Of a DNA stretch of 64,000 nt, positions 23,429 through 31,601 are shown piece after piece. Positions within the stretch are counted from its first letter, which is position 1; the number at the start of each line of letters is the position of its first letter. A program made the position numbers and the translations under genes. The DNA is taken from contig NZ_RWIT01000002.1 of NCBI RefSeq assembly GCF_003944715.1, positions 434,001 through 498,000 of the forward strand, given 5' to 3'. The DNA is from Hymenobacter rigui. GTDB taxonomy: Bacteria; Bacteroidota; Bacteroidia; Cytophagales; Hymenobacteraceae. Under the pieces are notes generated by a model, which worked only from the letters and a program-made list of their open reading frames with translations, was not told the origin of the DNA and ran no database searches.

Positions 23429-26400
23429 ATGCCCCCCTCCTTCCGCATTTACTCCTCCTCGGCCGGCTCCGGCAAAACCTACCAGCTCACCAAGGAATAC
23501 CTGAAGCTGGCCCTGGCCACCGACGACGCGGCGTACTTTAGAACCATTCTGGCCATTACGTTCACCAACGATGCGGCCGGCGAGATGAAGGAGCGGATTC
23601 TGGGGGCACTACGGCGGTTTGCCCGCTTGCCCGCCGGCGGCACCGACCGGCTGCTGACAGAAATTGCCGACGAGTTGGCCCAAGAAGGCCCTTTGGCCCA
23701 CCTGGAAACGCCCGAGGAGCGGCAGCAGGTGCTGCAGCAGCGGGCCACGGCCACGTTCCGGCTGGCGCTCTACCACTACGCCGATTTTGCGGTGAGCACC
23801 ATCGACTCGTTTGTGCAGCGCATCGTCACGGCTTTCACGCGGGAGCTGAGGCTGCCGGCTACGTTTGAGGTGGAGCTGGACAGCGCCACCGTGCTGCAGA
23901 ATGCCGTGGCCGTGCTGCTGGACAAGGTGAACCGGGACCCCAACTCGGCGCTGCTGTCGAAAACCATTTCCGATTTCGCCCTGAACAAGGCCGACGAGGG
24001 CCGCAGCTGGAACAACCTGCCCGAGGAGCTGGTGCAGTTTGGGCAGTTTCTGCTGAGCGAGCCGGTGCACGAGGCCGTGGAGCAGCTGCAGCAGCTGAGC
24101 CTGCAGGACCACCGCCGCCTCTACGAAGGACTGCGGCAGCGCAAGCAGGAAATTGAACTGCTGGTAGAGCAAACCGCCGCCCTGGCCCTGGAAACCCTGC
24201 AGCAGCATGGGCTGGAAGCCGAGCACCTGAACGGCGGCACCAACGGCGTGTACGGCCACTTCAGCAACTGGCGGCGCTGGCTGGAGCTACCGACGGCCGG
24301 CGGGCAGTTTCCCACGGCCACGGCCCTGAAGCCGCTGGAATCGGGCGACTGGAGCAGTGCCAAATCGAAGAAGGGCCCGCTGCGGGAGGCCGTGGACGCC
24401 GCCGCGCCGGTGCTGGAGCAGGTGTTTCGGCAGTTGCAGCAGCAGCGCGAGCGGCTGCTGGCACCTTACCTGGTGGCCACGGGCATGCTGCCCTACGTGT
24501 TTCAGGTGAGCTTGCTGAGTGAGCTGAGCAAGGCCGTAGATCAGATCAGCCGTGACCGGGGCATTGTACTCATTGCCGAGTTCAACCGCCGCATTGCCCG
24601 CATTGTGCTGCGCGAGCCGGTGCCGTTTCTGTACGAGCGGCTGGGCGACCGGTACCAGCACCTGCTGATTGACGAGTTTCAGGACACCTCGGTGCTGCAG
24701 TGGAACAACCTGCTGCCGCTGGTGGAAAACGCCCTGGGCCAGGGCAACCTGAGCCTAGCCGTGGGCGACGCCAAGCAGTCGATTTACCGGTGGCGGGGCG
24801 GCGAGATGGAACAGATTCTGCGCCTGTACCAGCGCCAGACCAAGCACCTCTACCAGCACGTGGCCGACGAGGAGCTGCGCCGGATTCTGACGGAGCGCTA
24901 CCGCACCATCGACGGGGCCCTGGAATCCCGCAACCTGAGCACCAACTACCGCTCGGGCGCAGCCATTATTCAGTTCAACAACGACCTGTTTCGGTTTATC
25001 AGCGCCACCCACGCCGCGCTGCCGCTGGTGCAGGGCATTTACGACGCTGATTTTGTGCAGCAGGCCCCGGCCAACGCCCCGACCAACGCCCATGTTGAGC
25101 TGCTGTTCACTGATAACGACGCCCCCGCCTGCCGCTACGATGCCGCTCTGGGCACCTACACGCCCGAACCCCTGCCCGGCTACCTAGCGGGCCAGACGCT
25201 GGACTACGACGAAAGTACCCTGTACCTGACGCTGCAGCTGGTGGAAAAAGCCGTGGCCGACGGCTTCGCCCTGCACGATGTGGCCGTGCTGTGCCGCACC
25301 CGCCATAGCAGCCGGCGCACGGCCAAATCCCTGAAAGAGCGGGGCTACGACATTATTTCGGCCGATTCCCTGTCATTGGAGTTTGCGGAAGTGGTAAACC
25401 TGCTGGTGGCCCTGTTCCGGGTGCTCAACCAGCCGGCCGATACCCTGGCCCGGGCCGAGGCCCTGCTGCTGGTAGACCGCGTGGTGCGCGGCCTTAACCC
25501 CTCGCCCGAACGGGCCCGCCACCACGCCGCCCTGGCCAACGCCGACACCGCCCAACCGTTCTGGGACGAGCTGCGCGCCCTGGGCTACGACGTGCAGGAG
25601 CGCGAAACCGGCAACCTGGGCCTCTACGAGCTGACCGAGCGGCTGGTGGGGTTGCTGGGGCTACTCAACCGGGTGACAGAGCAAGAATACCTGTTCCGGT
25701 TTCTGGACCTGACGCTGGAGTACAGCCTGCGCTTCGGCAACAACCTCAACAACTTCCTGGCGTACTGGGACCAGAAAAAGAGCACGCTCAGCATCAACGC
25801 CCCGGCCGGCCGCAACGCCGTTACCATCACCACGGTGCACAAGGCCAAGGGCCTGGCCTACGGGGTGGTGATTGTGCCGTTTGCTGACTGGTCGTTGCGG
25901 CCCCACCTGAACACGCTGCTCTGGGGCCGCCTGCCCGCCGAGGCCGACCGGCCCGTGGCCGAAATGCCCGGCGTGGCCGTGGTGGGCCTGAAGCAGGATT
26001 TGCAGCAGACACCGCTGGCTGAGCAATACACCGAGGAAGTAGAAAAAACCTTCCTGGAAGGCCTGAATACGCTGTACGTGGCCCTCACCCGCCCCCGCTA
26101 CCGCCTCTACCTCATCAGCCGCCAGCCCAAGCCTGCCAAAGCCAGCAAAGACGACACCCCCACCGACAAGCCCGCCGCCACCGTGGCCGAGCTGCTGCAC
26201 CGCTACCTGGTGAGCACCAACCAGTGGCACGACGAGCAGATGGCCTACGTATTGGCCGACGCCCATGGTCAGCTCCCCCCGGAACTGCAGGCGGCACAGG
26301 CTGAGGCAGAGCGACAAGCGGCAAGCTCCAAGCGGCAAGCCACCAACGAACTGCCCTTAACCAACCTCACCAGCACGCCCTGGGAAAAGCGCCTGCGCCT

Positions 26401-26896
26401 GAAACGGCACGCTAACACGGTGTTCGACTTCGACGACCAGCAGGAACAGCACGAGTGGAACCGCCGCCTGCACTACGCCCTGCGCCGCGTGCGCCAGGCC
26501 GACGACGTGGACCGCGTGGCCGGGCAGCTGGTGGCCGATGGCCTCATCAGTACCCGGGAGCGGGCGGGCCTGCTGGAGCGGCTGCGGAAGGTGGTGAGCA
26601 ACCCCTACATGGCCCACTACTTCAGCCCCGAAGTAGCGGCCGAGGCGGAGCGGGAAATTCTGGTGGGCGGCACCCGCAAGCAGGACTACAAGCCCGACCG
26701 GATTGTGTTCGAAACCCTGCCCGGCGGCCAGGGCCAGCGCGTTACCCTCATCGACTTCAAGCTGCCCCCACCCCACCCTGGCCACCGCCAGGCCCTGCAG
26801 CACTACGCGGGTCTGTTCCGGCAGCTGCGCTTTGAGCAAGTGTGCTGCGTGCTGTATTACTTCGACACCCAGCAGGTGCAGGAGTGGGAGGCGTAA
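23429..26896 (+). CDS. AddA/RecB-like UvrD helicase-nuclease
   Basis: 1155 residues. Superfamily 1 helicase motifs in order: Walker A SAGSGKT (11-17), LLIDEFQDTS (about 411-420), GDAKQSIYRWRGGE (about 443), NYRSG (about 505), TTVHKAKGL (about 800) and LYVALTRPRYRLYL (about 885). A C-terminal PD-(D/E)XK nuclease ends with LIDFK (about 1105) and a QALQHYAGLF helix. Such proteins pair with an AddB subunit to resect double-strand breaks for recombination; the candidate partner is at 31602. An in-frame insert near residues 964-972 (RQAASSKRQA) comes from a direct DNA repeat. The first ATG fits the motif spacing. Confidence 0.9.
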   Translation: MPPSFRIYSSSAGSGKTYQLTKEYLKLALATDDAAYFRTILAITFTNDAAGEMKERILGALRRFARLPAGGTDRLLTEIADELAQEGPLAHLETPEERQQVLQQRATATFRLALYHYADFAVSTIDSFVQRIVTAFTRELRLPATFEVELDSATVLQNAVAVLLDKVNRDPNSALLSKTISDFALNKADEGRSWNNLPEELVQFGQFLLSEPVHEAVEQLQQLSLQDHRRLYEGLRQRKQEIELLVEQTAALALETLQQHGLEAEHLNGGTNGVYGHFSNWRRWLELPTAGGQFPTATALKPLESGDWSSAKSKKGPLREAVDAAAPVLEQVFRQLQQQRERLLAPYLVATGMLPYVFQVSLLSELSKAVDQISRDRGIVLIAEFNRRIARIVLREPVPFLYERLGDRYQHLLIDEFQDTSVLQWNNLLPLVENALGQGNLSLAVGDAKQSIYRWRGGEMEQILRLYQRQTKHLYQHVADEELRRILTERYRTIDGALESRNLSTNYRSGAAIIQFNNDLFRFISATHAALPLVQGIYDADFVQQAPANAPTNAHVELLFTDNDAPACRYDAALGTYTPEPLPGYLAGQTLDYDESTLYLTLQLVEKAVADGFALHDVAVLCRTRHSSRRTAKSLKERGYDIISADSLSLEFAEVVNLLVALFRVLNQPADTLARAEALLLVDRVVRGLNPSPERARHHAALANADTAQPFWDELRALGYDVQERETGNLGLYELTERLVGLLGLLNRVTEQEYLFRFLDLTLEYSLRFGNNLNNFLAYWDQKKSTLSINAPAGRNAVTITTVHKAKGLAYGVVIVPFADWSLRPHLNTLLWGRLPAEADRPVAEMPGVAVVGLKQDLQQTPLAEQYTEEVEKTFLEGLNTLYVALTRPRYRLYLISRQPKPAKASKDDTPTDKPAATVAELLHRYLVSTNQWHDEQMAYVLADAHGQLPPELQAAQAEAERQAASSKRQATNELPLTNLTSTPWEKRLRLKRHANTVFDFDDQQEQHEWNRRLHYALRRVRQADDVDRVAGQLVADGLISTRERAGLLERLRKVVSNPYMAHYFSPEVAAEAEREILVGGTRKQDYKPDRIVFETLPGGQGQRVTLIDFKLPPPHPGHRQALQHYAGLFRQLRFEQVCCVLYYFDTQQVQEWEA
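26318..26342 (+). repeat. In-gene direct repeat AAGCGGCAAGC x2
   Basis: Two copies of AAGCGGCAAGC separated by three bases inside the AddA-like gene. They encode a polar linker between helicase and nuclease parts. The word composition resembles the intergenic repeat families. Confidence 0.6.
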
Positions 26897-26924
26897 ATGC
26901 TTCCTGCCAAGAAGTACCAACGAA

Positions 26925-26960
26925 AAAGCCAGCGCCTGACTAACAGGCGCTGGCTTTCTT
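26925..26960. terminator. Bidirectional terminator
   Basis: Perfect 14-bp stem (26925-26938 with 26944-26957) with A/T ends, between the AddA-like gene and the convergent TPR gene. Confidence 0.8.
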
Positions 26961-26983
26961 TATTTCACTGCACGCACAAGCAA

Positions 26984-28546
26984 TTAGTTCATGCTGGCAA
27001 TCCGCTTGAGCTCGGGGTTGGTGGGCTCGTAGGTCAGGCCTTTGCGGGCGTAGGTGCGGGCCCCGGCCAAGTCGTTGGCTTTGCCGGAGGCGATGCTGGC
27101 GGCCAGGTACACGGTAGCTACCTGCTCGGCGTCGATGGTGGCATCTTTGCGGGCGTATGCCTGCTCAAAGGCCGTCAGATATTTCTTTCCTTCGGTGCGC
27201 TTGTTGCCCATGAAGGCATCGTACGCGGCACGGGCGTAGCTGTAGAGGTAGGCCTGGCGCATGGGCGGTGAGCTTCGCAGAAAAGGGTAGGTGGCGCTGT
27301 ACTTATCGAGGCGCTGCAACAAGCCCACTGAGTTGCGGTGCACGTTGATTTCGTCCTGCACCACTGCGCTGATCAGTCCCTGCAACTCCGGGCTCACCCG
27401 GTTGTAGCTGAAGGCCTGCAGCAGCAGCGGGAAGGCTTGCTCCGAGTGCTGTTGCATGGCCAGCATGCGGCCGCGCTGCATGTAGTACACGTACGACAGG
27501 GTGTTGCGGGTGCTGGTGTCGGCCACGCTGTTCAGGAAAGTTCCGTACATGGTGCGGTACGTGGCCGTGTCGCCGCGCTCCAGCAGAAACTTCTGGGTGA
27601 TGGACTTGAAGGCATTCACGCACTCGTCGCGGTACTTGGTGGCCGACTGCCGGGCGTAGAACTCGGTCAGCAGCTGCACATCCGCCAGCGTGTTGTAGTT
27701 GTTGCCCTGCAGCCGGGAGGCCAGGCTTTGGGTGAGCAGGTATTTGGTTTCGGTGGCCGGAAACAGCTTTTCCGCCTTGCGCAGCGCATAGTAAGCCTTC
27801 TCCGAGTCATCGGCCTGCAGCGCCAGCACGGCCTCGTTGTAATACTGCAGCGAAATCAGCTGCGGCAGTGAAATGGTTTTATCGGCCTGAAATTTCTGCT
27901 TGAATATTTCTTCCATTCCCTGCTGCTGCACCTCGCTCTGGCTCACCAGCTTGCTTTCCACCAAGTACTCCACGTAGGCCTTTTTGAACTTGGCATCGGG
28001 CAGAAAGTAGCCGAAGGTGGGGGCCGTGGTTTCAACGGTAATGTTGCTGGCCTGCGGATCAGCCACCAGGTACACGTGGGTCGGCTTCTGGCGGATGGCG
28101 TACGGGAGGTGGTAGTGCTCAAAGATGAGCGCATACAGAGCCGAAGCGCTGACGCAGTTATACACCCCGCTTTGCACCGTGCGGTCGAAGGTGGCCGCGT
28201 CCTCGTACTTGGTCAGGAACCGTTGGTGGGCCAACTCAAAAATGCTGCGCACCTGCCGGGCCAACGGTTTGGCCCCAATGTTTTCCCGGTCGAGCTGGGT
28301 GTAGAAGTCGGCCAGGAGCGTTTCGGCCTGCTGCAGGGCCGCATCGGTGCTGGCGGGGTTGATGGCCAGCAGCTGAGCCAAGTACTCCCGCTCGGTGCGC
28401 GGGGTTTCGGGAACGAAGGCGGCCTTTTCAAACGCCGAGGCGTACACGAAGTTGGCCGGTAAGTTGGCCGGCGCAGTTTGTGCCAGTACCGGCGCGGCCG
28501 TCAGACAGGCCAACGCCAACAGCGGGAAGCGTAATAATTTTTTCAT
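26984..28546 (-). CDS. Exported protein with transglutaminase-like core and TPR-like C-terminal part
   Basis: 520 residues from ATG 28546, chosen for its signal peptide (MKKLLRFPLLALACLTAAPVLAQ). Residues 95-165 carry a Cys-His-Asp set in transglutaminase-like order: YNCVSASALYALIFEHYHLP (C131), then THVYLVAD (H157, D163). The remaining 300 residues are helical repeats of TPR character (for example YYALRKAEKLFPATETKYLL and DLAGARTYARKGLTYEPTNPEL). It could be a periplasmic cysteine peptidase or cross-linking enzyme, or an inactive scaffold. It lies downstream of the zinc-ribbon gene with a 183-base gap. Confidence 0.68.
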   Translation of the reverse strand: MKKLLRFPLLALACLTAAPVLAQTAPANLPANFVYASAFEKAAFVPETPRTEREYLAQLLAINPASTDAALQQAETLLADFYTQLDRENIGAKPLARQVRSIFELAHQRFLTKYEDAATFDRTVQSGVYNCVSASALYALIFEHYHLPYAIRQKPTHVYLVADPQASNITVETTAPTFGYFLPDAKFKKAYVEYLVESKLVSQSEVQQQGMEEIFKQKFQADKTISLPQLISLQYYNEAVLALQADDSEKAYYALRKAEKLFPATETKYLLTQSLASRLQGNNYNTLADVQLLTEFYARQSATKYRDECVNAFKSITQKFLLERGDTATYRTMYGTFLNSVADTSTRNTLSYVYYMQRGRMLAMQQHSEQAFPLLLQAFSYNRVSPELQGLISAVVQDEINVHRNSVGLLQRLDKYSATYPFLRSSPPMRQAYLYSYARAAYDAFMGNKRTEGKKYLTAFEQAYARKDATIDAEQVATVYLAASIASGKANDLAGARTYARKGLTYEPTNPELKRIASMN

Positions 28547-28729
28547 CAGGATAATTCCGGATAGCAACGGGACCAACCCTGGCCCCAAATTCCCGCAATT
28601 TACCACCCGCCGCCGTTGGATAGCTACCAGAGCAGCATAAAAAACGACTGAGACCACCAGCTGGCACACCGCCGTTGCCATTCACCTACCGGCGTGTTTA
28701 CCAACTGCGGCACTACGCGTAACGGCGGG

Positions 28730-29386
28730 CTACTCGGTGGCGACGAACGGCCGGAACATACCCTGCCCTTCCACCAGAAAGTGCCACATAGCGCGGGGGT
28801 AACGGGCCCGCTCGGCACCGGGAGGCACCGAATCCCGCAAGGCCACGGCCACACTGGCCGCCGTGGGCTTCCCGAGTAGACCGGTGGTGGTTTTGTAGTA
28901 CACCGTGTCGGGGGTGAGGCGGGTTACCTCCAGCAGCGCGTATCCGCGGGTGCCTGCCATCGGCTGCGTTTTGTAGCGCGCACCCACCGTTACCCCGGCA
29001 TCGTCGGAGCCGACGGTAGCGGCCGAAGCGGACGACGGGCGGGCGGGACCCAGACGAGCCAGCACCACTATCAGCACCACTCCGGCCAGCAGTAGCAGCG
29101 GCAAGGCAAAGTTGGTCAGGCGCCGCGGCGCGTGCTGCTGCACCGTTTGCACGGGCAGCCGGTAGGATTCCGGTAATGGCTCCTTGGACGTGAGCGTCTG
29201 TTTGCAATGGTTGCAGACGGTTACGCTGAGCTTGCCGAAGGGGAAAACGGGAATCCAGAACAGGCTCACGTAGCGCGAGAAAACGGTAACGCTCAGCTGC
29301 CCCCGGGTGCCGCAGTGTGCGCACGTGGTGGTGGGCAGCGGGGCGGTGATGAGGCGGGACGTGCCCGTACCATAAATAAAGATCAT
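28730..29386 (-). CDS. Zinc-ribbon membrane protein
   Basis: 218 residues from ATG 29386; the longer open frame upstream overlaps the divergent MFS gene and is not credible. The zinc ribbon uses C22, C25, C58 and C61 (CAHC and CNHC). The intervening loop is hydrophobic (YVSLFWIPVFPFGK), a pattern seen in membrane-tethered zinc-ribbon proteins. One membrane helix spans about residues 92-112, followed by a soluble C-terminal half with no recognised domain. Function unknown. Confidence 0.72.
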   Translation of the reverse strand: MIFIYGTGTSRLITAPLPTTTCAHCGTRGQLSVTVFSRYVSLFWIPVFPFGKLSVTVCNHCKQTLTSKEPLPESYRLPVQTVQQHAPRRLTNFALPLLLLAGVVLIVVLARLGPARPSSASAATVGSDDAGVTVGARYKTQPMAGTRGYALLEVTRLTPDTVYYKTTTGLLGKPTAASVAVALRDSVPPGAERARYPRAMWHFLVEGQGMFRPFVATE

Positions 29387-29509
29387 ACAGCTACTGGATA
29401 AGGAACAATTACTCGGTGTTGCCCCGCGGGCATATCGGGCCCAAGAACGGATTATTTTCCGCAACGGCCACAGCTGGCTCATCGGCACGCATCCCGGCCC
29501 CCAAACCCG

Positions 29510-29517
29510 TAGCTTTG
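29510..29517 (+). promoter_or_regulatory. Bacteroidota -7 box TAGCTTTG for the MFS gene
   Basis: Exact TAnnTTTG, 24 bases before the ATG at 29541. Confidence 0.55.
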
Positions 29518-29540
29518 CGGCTCCTTCCTGACGCCTCGCC

Positions 29541-30809
29541 ATGACCGTTTCCTCTCCTCCCCGCAAAGCCGCGCTGGGCTTTATTTTCGTCACGCTGCTG
29601 CTGGATGTCACGGGCATCGGCATCATCATCCCGGTGATTCCCACCCTGATCAGGCACCTGACAGGCGGCACCGTGAGCGACGCGGCTCGCATTGGGGGGT
29701 GGCTGCTGTTTGCCTTTGCGCTGATGCAGTTCCTGTTTTCGCCCGTAATGGGCAACCTTTCCGACCGGTTCGGGCGGCGGCCGGTGCTGCTGCTCTCGTT
29801 GCTGGGCTTCGCGCTGGATTACGTGCTGCTGGCCTTTGCGCCCACCGTGGGCTGGCTATTTGTGGGCCGGCTGATTGCGGGCGTGATGGGAGCCAGCTTC
29901 ACCACTGCTTCAGCCTACATTGCCGACATCAGCACGCCCGAAACCCGGGCCCAGAACTTCGGCATGATCGGGGCCGCCTTCGGGCTGGGCTTCATCGTCG
30001 GGCCGCTGCTGGGCAGCCAGCTGGTGGGCTTCGGACCCAAGGTGCCCTTCCTGGCGGCGGCGGGGCTCACGTTTCTGAACCTGCTCTACGGCTTCTTCGT
30101 GCTGCCTGAGTCGCTGCCCCGGGAGCGGCGGCGGGCTTTCGACTGGAAGCGGGCCAACCCGGTGGGCTCGTTGCGGCTGCTGCAGCGCTACCCCGTTATT
30201 ACGGGGCTGGTATCGTCGCTGCTGTGCATCTACATTGCCGCCCACGCCACCCAAAGCAACTGGACGTACTACGTGATGGAGAAATTCCGCTGGAACAACG
30301 ACCAGGTGGGCTACTCGCTGGCCGCCATCGGGCTGCTGGTAGCCATTGTACAGGGCGTGCTTATCCGGCGCATCAACCCGGCGCTGGGGGCCAAACGCTC
30401 GGTATTTCTGGGCATGGCCCTGTATGCGCTGGGTTTTCTGCTGTTTGCCTTCGCCACCAAGGGCTGGATGATGTACGTGTTTCTGCTGCCGTATTGCCTG
30501 GCTGGTATTTCGGGGCCGGCGCTGCAGGGTATTATTTCGGGCCAGGTACCCGGTAACCAGCAGGGCGAGCTGCAAGGGGCGCTTACCAGCCTCATGAGCC
30601 TCACCTCCATCATCGGCCCGCCCCTGATGACCAACCTGTTCTCCTACTTCACCGGCCCCAGAGCCCCCGTGTACTTCCCCGGCGCGCCCTTCCTGCTCGG
30701 CACCGTGCTGATTCTGGTGAGTCTGCTGCTGGCCGTCCGCTCCCTGGCCACCTACGTGGAGCCCGCCAAAGCCGCCGCACCGGCCGAGGCAGCGGTGCCG
30801 GGGCATTAG
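29541..30809 (+). CDS. MFS transporter, TetA (TCR) subfamily
   Basis: 422 residues with twelve predicted membrane helices. The MFS motif A between helices 2 and 3 is [16 protein letters not shown]. The N-terminal [15 protein letters not shown] and [32 protein letters not shown] segment (residues 104-136) are hallmarks of the TetA/tetracycline-resistance branch, proton-driven drug exporters. Chromosomal TetA-like proteins often export other compounds, so tetracycline resistance should not be assumed. No TetR-type repressor is adjacent. The stop overlaps the convergent gene by four bases. Confidence 0.9.
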   Translation: MTVSSPPRKAALGFIFVTLLLDVTGIGIIIPVIPTLIRHLTGGTVSDAARIGGWLLFAFALMQFLFSPVMGNLSDRFGRRPVLLLSLLGFALDYVLLAFAPTVGWLFVGRLIAGVMGASFTTASAYIADISTPETRAQNFGMIGAAFGLGFIVGPLLGSQLVGFGPKVPFLAAAGLTFLNLLYGFFVLPESLPRERRRAFDWKRANPVGSLRLLQRYPVITGLVSSLLCIYIAAHATQSNWTYYVMEKFRWNNDQVGYSLAAIGLLVAIVQGVLIRRINPALGAKRSVFLGMALYALGFLLFAFATKGWMMYVFLLPYCLAGISGPALQGIISGQVPGNQQGELQGALTSLMSLTSIIGPPLMTNLFSYFTGPRAPVYFPGAPFLLGTVLILVSLLLAVRSLATYVEPAKAAAPAEAAVPGH

Positions 30810-31510
30810 GGTGCTGGTTCTGCCGGTTGAGCTTGTAGTGTCAGCCGGCCGCCCCCAACCTGTATCCCGCTGAAATTATAAGGCCCCCCGGCCTCTTCGG
30901 GCAGAAGGTAAAAATCACTGGTTTCGGTGACGTACTGCCACTGCCGGGTGGCAAACTCCAGGTACCCGAGCCAGGACGTACCGGCCGGCTGCTGGCCCGG
31001 CCGCGGCTCCAGCAACTGCAGAAATACGCCCGCGGCGTCGGTTCGGCACAGGTCGGTAATGAGCTGACCGTGCAGACCGGAGATTTCGGGCTCGGTGTGC
31101 AGGCAAAAAAGGCTAGGGTAGCGGCCGAACTCATCTTCCAACTCACCCCACAGGTAAAGCCATTCGCGGAACTCAGGTCCATTCGTTTCCCAATCTGCCT
31201 CAGTTGTCAGCAGCCGGAGCTGGTCATTAACCAGCAGCTCCTTTGGCTGCTCAGGCTCCGGAAGTGGCGGCGGTGGTGGCTGGTAGCCCAGCGTGCGGCG
31301 TAATGCCAGCCATGCTTTCTGGCGGGCATCCCACATCAGGTAGCCCGCTCCTGCCACTACGCCGGCTACCACCAACAGTAACAGTAGCGGCGCAATCACC
31401 ACCACCAGCAACAAGCCGTTTTTCACGTGTTCCGGCCACCGCGTAGGTGGGTGAGGCACCGGGAGCTGAACGGATTGCTGAACAGTAAAAGCAGGAAGCA
31501 TATGGGGCAT
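30806..31510 (-). CDS. Single-pass membrane protein of unknown function
   Basis: 234 residues. One strong membrane helix (about 32-57, [25 protein letters not shown]), then a Pro/Glu-rich stretch ([15 protein letters not shown]) and a soluble acidic domain of about 140 residues ([30 protein letters not shown]...). No family recognised. It is convergent with the MFS gene and divergent from the AddB-like gene. ATG 31501 is an alternative start. Confidence 0.65.
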   Translation of the reverse strand: MPHMLPAFTVQQSVQLPVPHPPTRWPEHVKNGLLLVVVIAPLLLLLVVAGVVAGAGYLMWDARQKAWLALRRTLGYQPPPPPLPEPEQPKELLVNDQLRLLTTEADWETNGPEFREWLYLWGELEDEFGRYPSLFCLHTEPEISGLHGQLITDLCRTDAAGVFLQLLEPRPGQQPAGTSWLGYLEFATRQWQYVTETSDFYLLPEEAGGPYNFSGIQVGGGRLTLQAQPAEPAP

Positions 31511-31587
31511 TTACCTTTGCGGGCGGAACACAGATACCACAAAATACCCTTTACGGCCCGGTAAACCATTTCCGCCTCACCCGGCAT

Positions 31588-31595
31588 TATCTTTA
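31588..31595 (+). promoter_or_regulatory. Possible -7 box TATCTTTA for the AddB-like gene
   Basis: Differs from TAnnTTTG by one base and lies seven bases before the ATG, which would make a leaderless mRNA. A perfect TACCTTTG at 31512-31519 is the alternative and would give a leader of about 75 bases. Confidence 0.4.
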
Positions 31596-31601
31596 CACTC
31601 T

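Noticed and set aside
29387..29755. Longer start of the zinc-ribbon gene reaching into the MFS gene
   Set aside because: The extension is antisense to MFS coding sequence and has no homology look.
29541..30809. Calling the TetA-like MFS protein a tetracycline-resistance determinant
   Set aside because: Family membership alone does not show substrate; no TetR, mobile element or resistance context is present.
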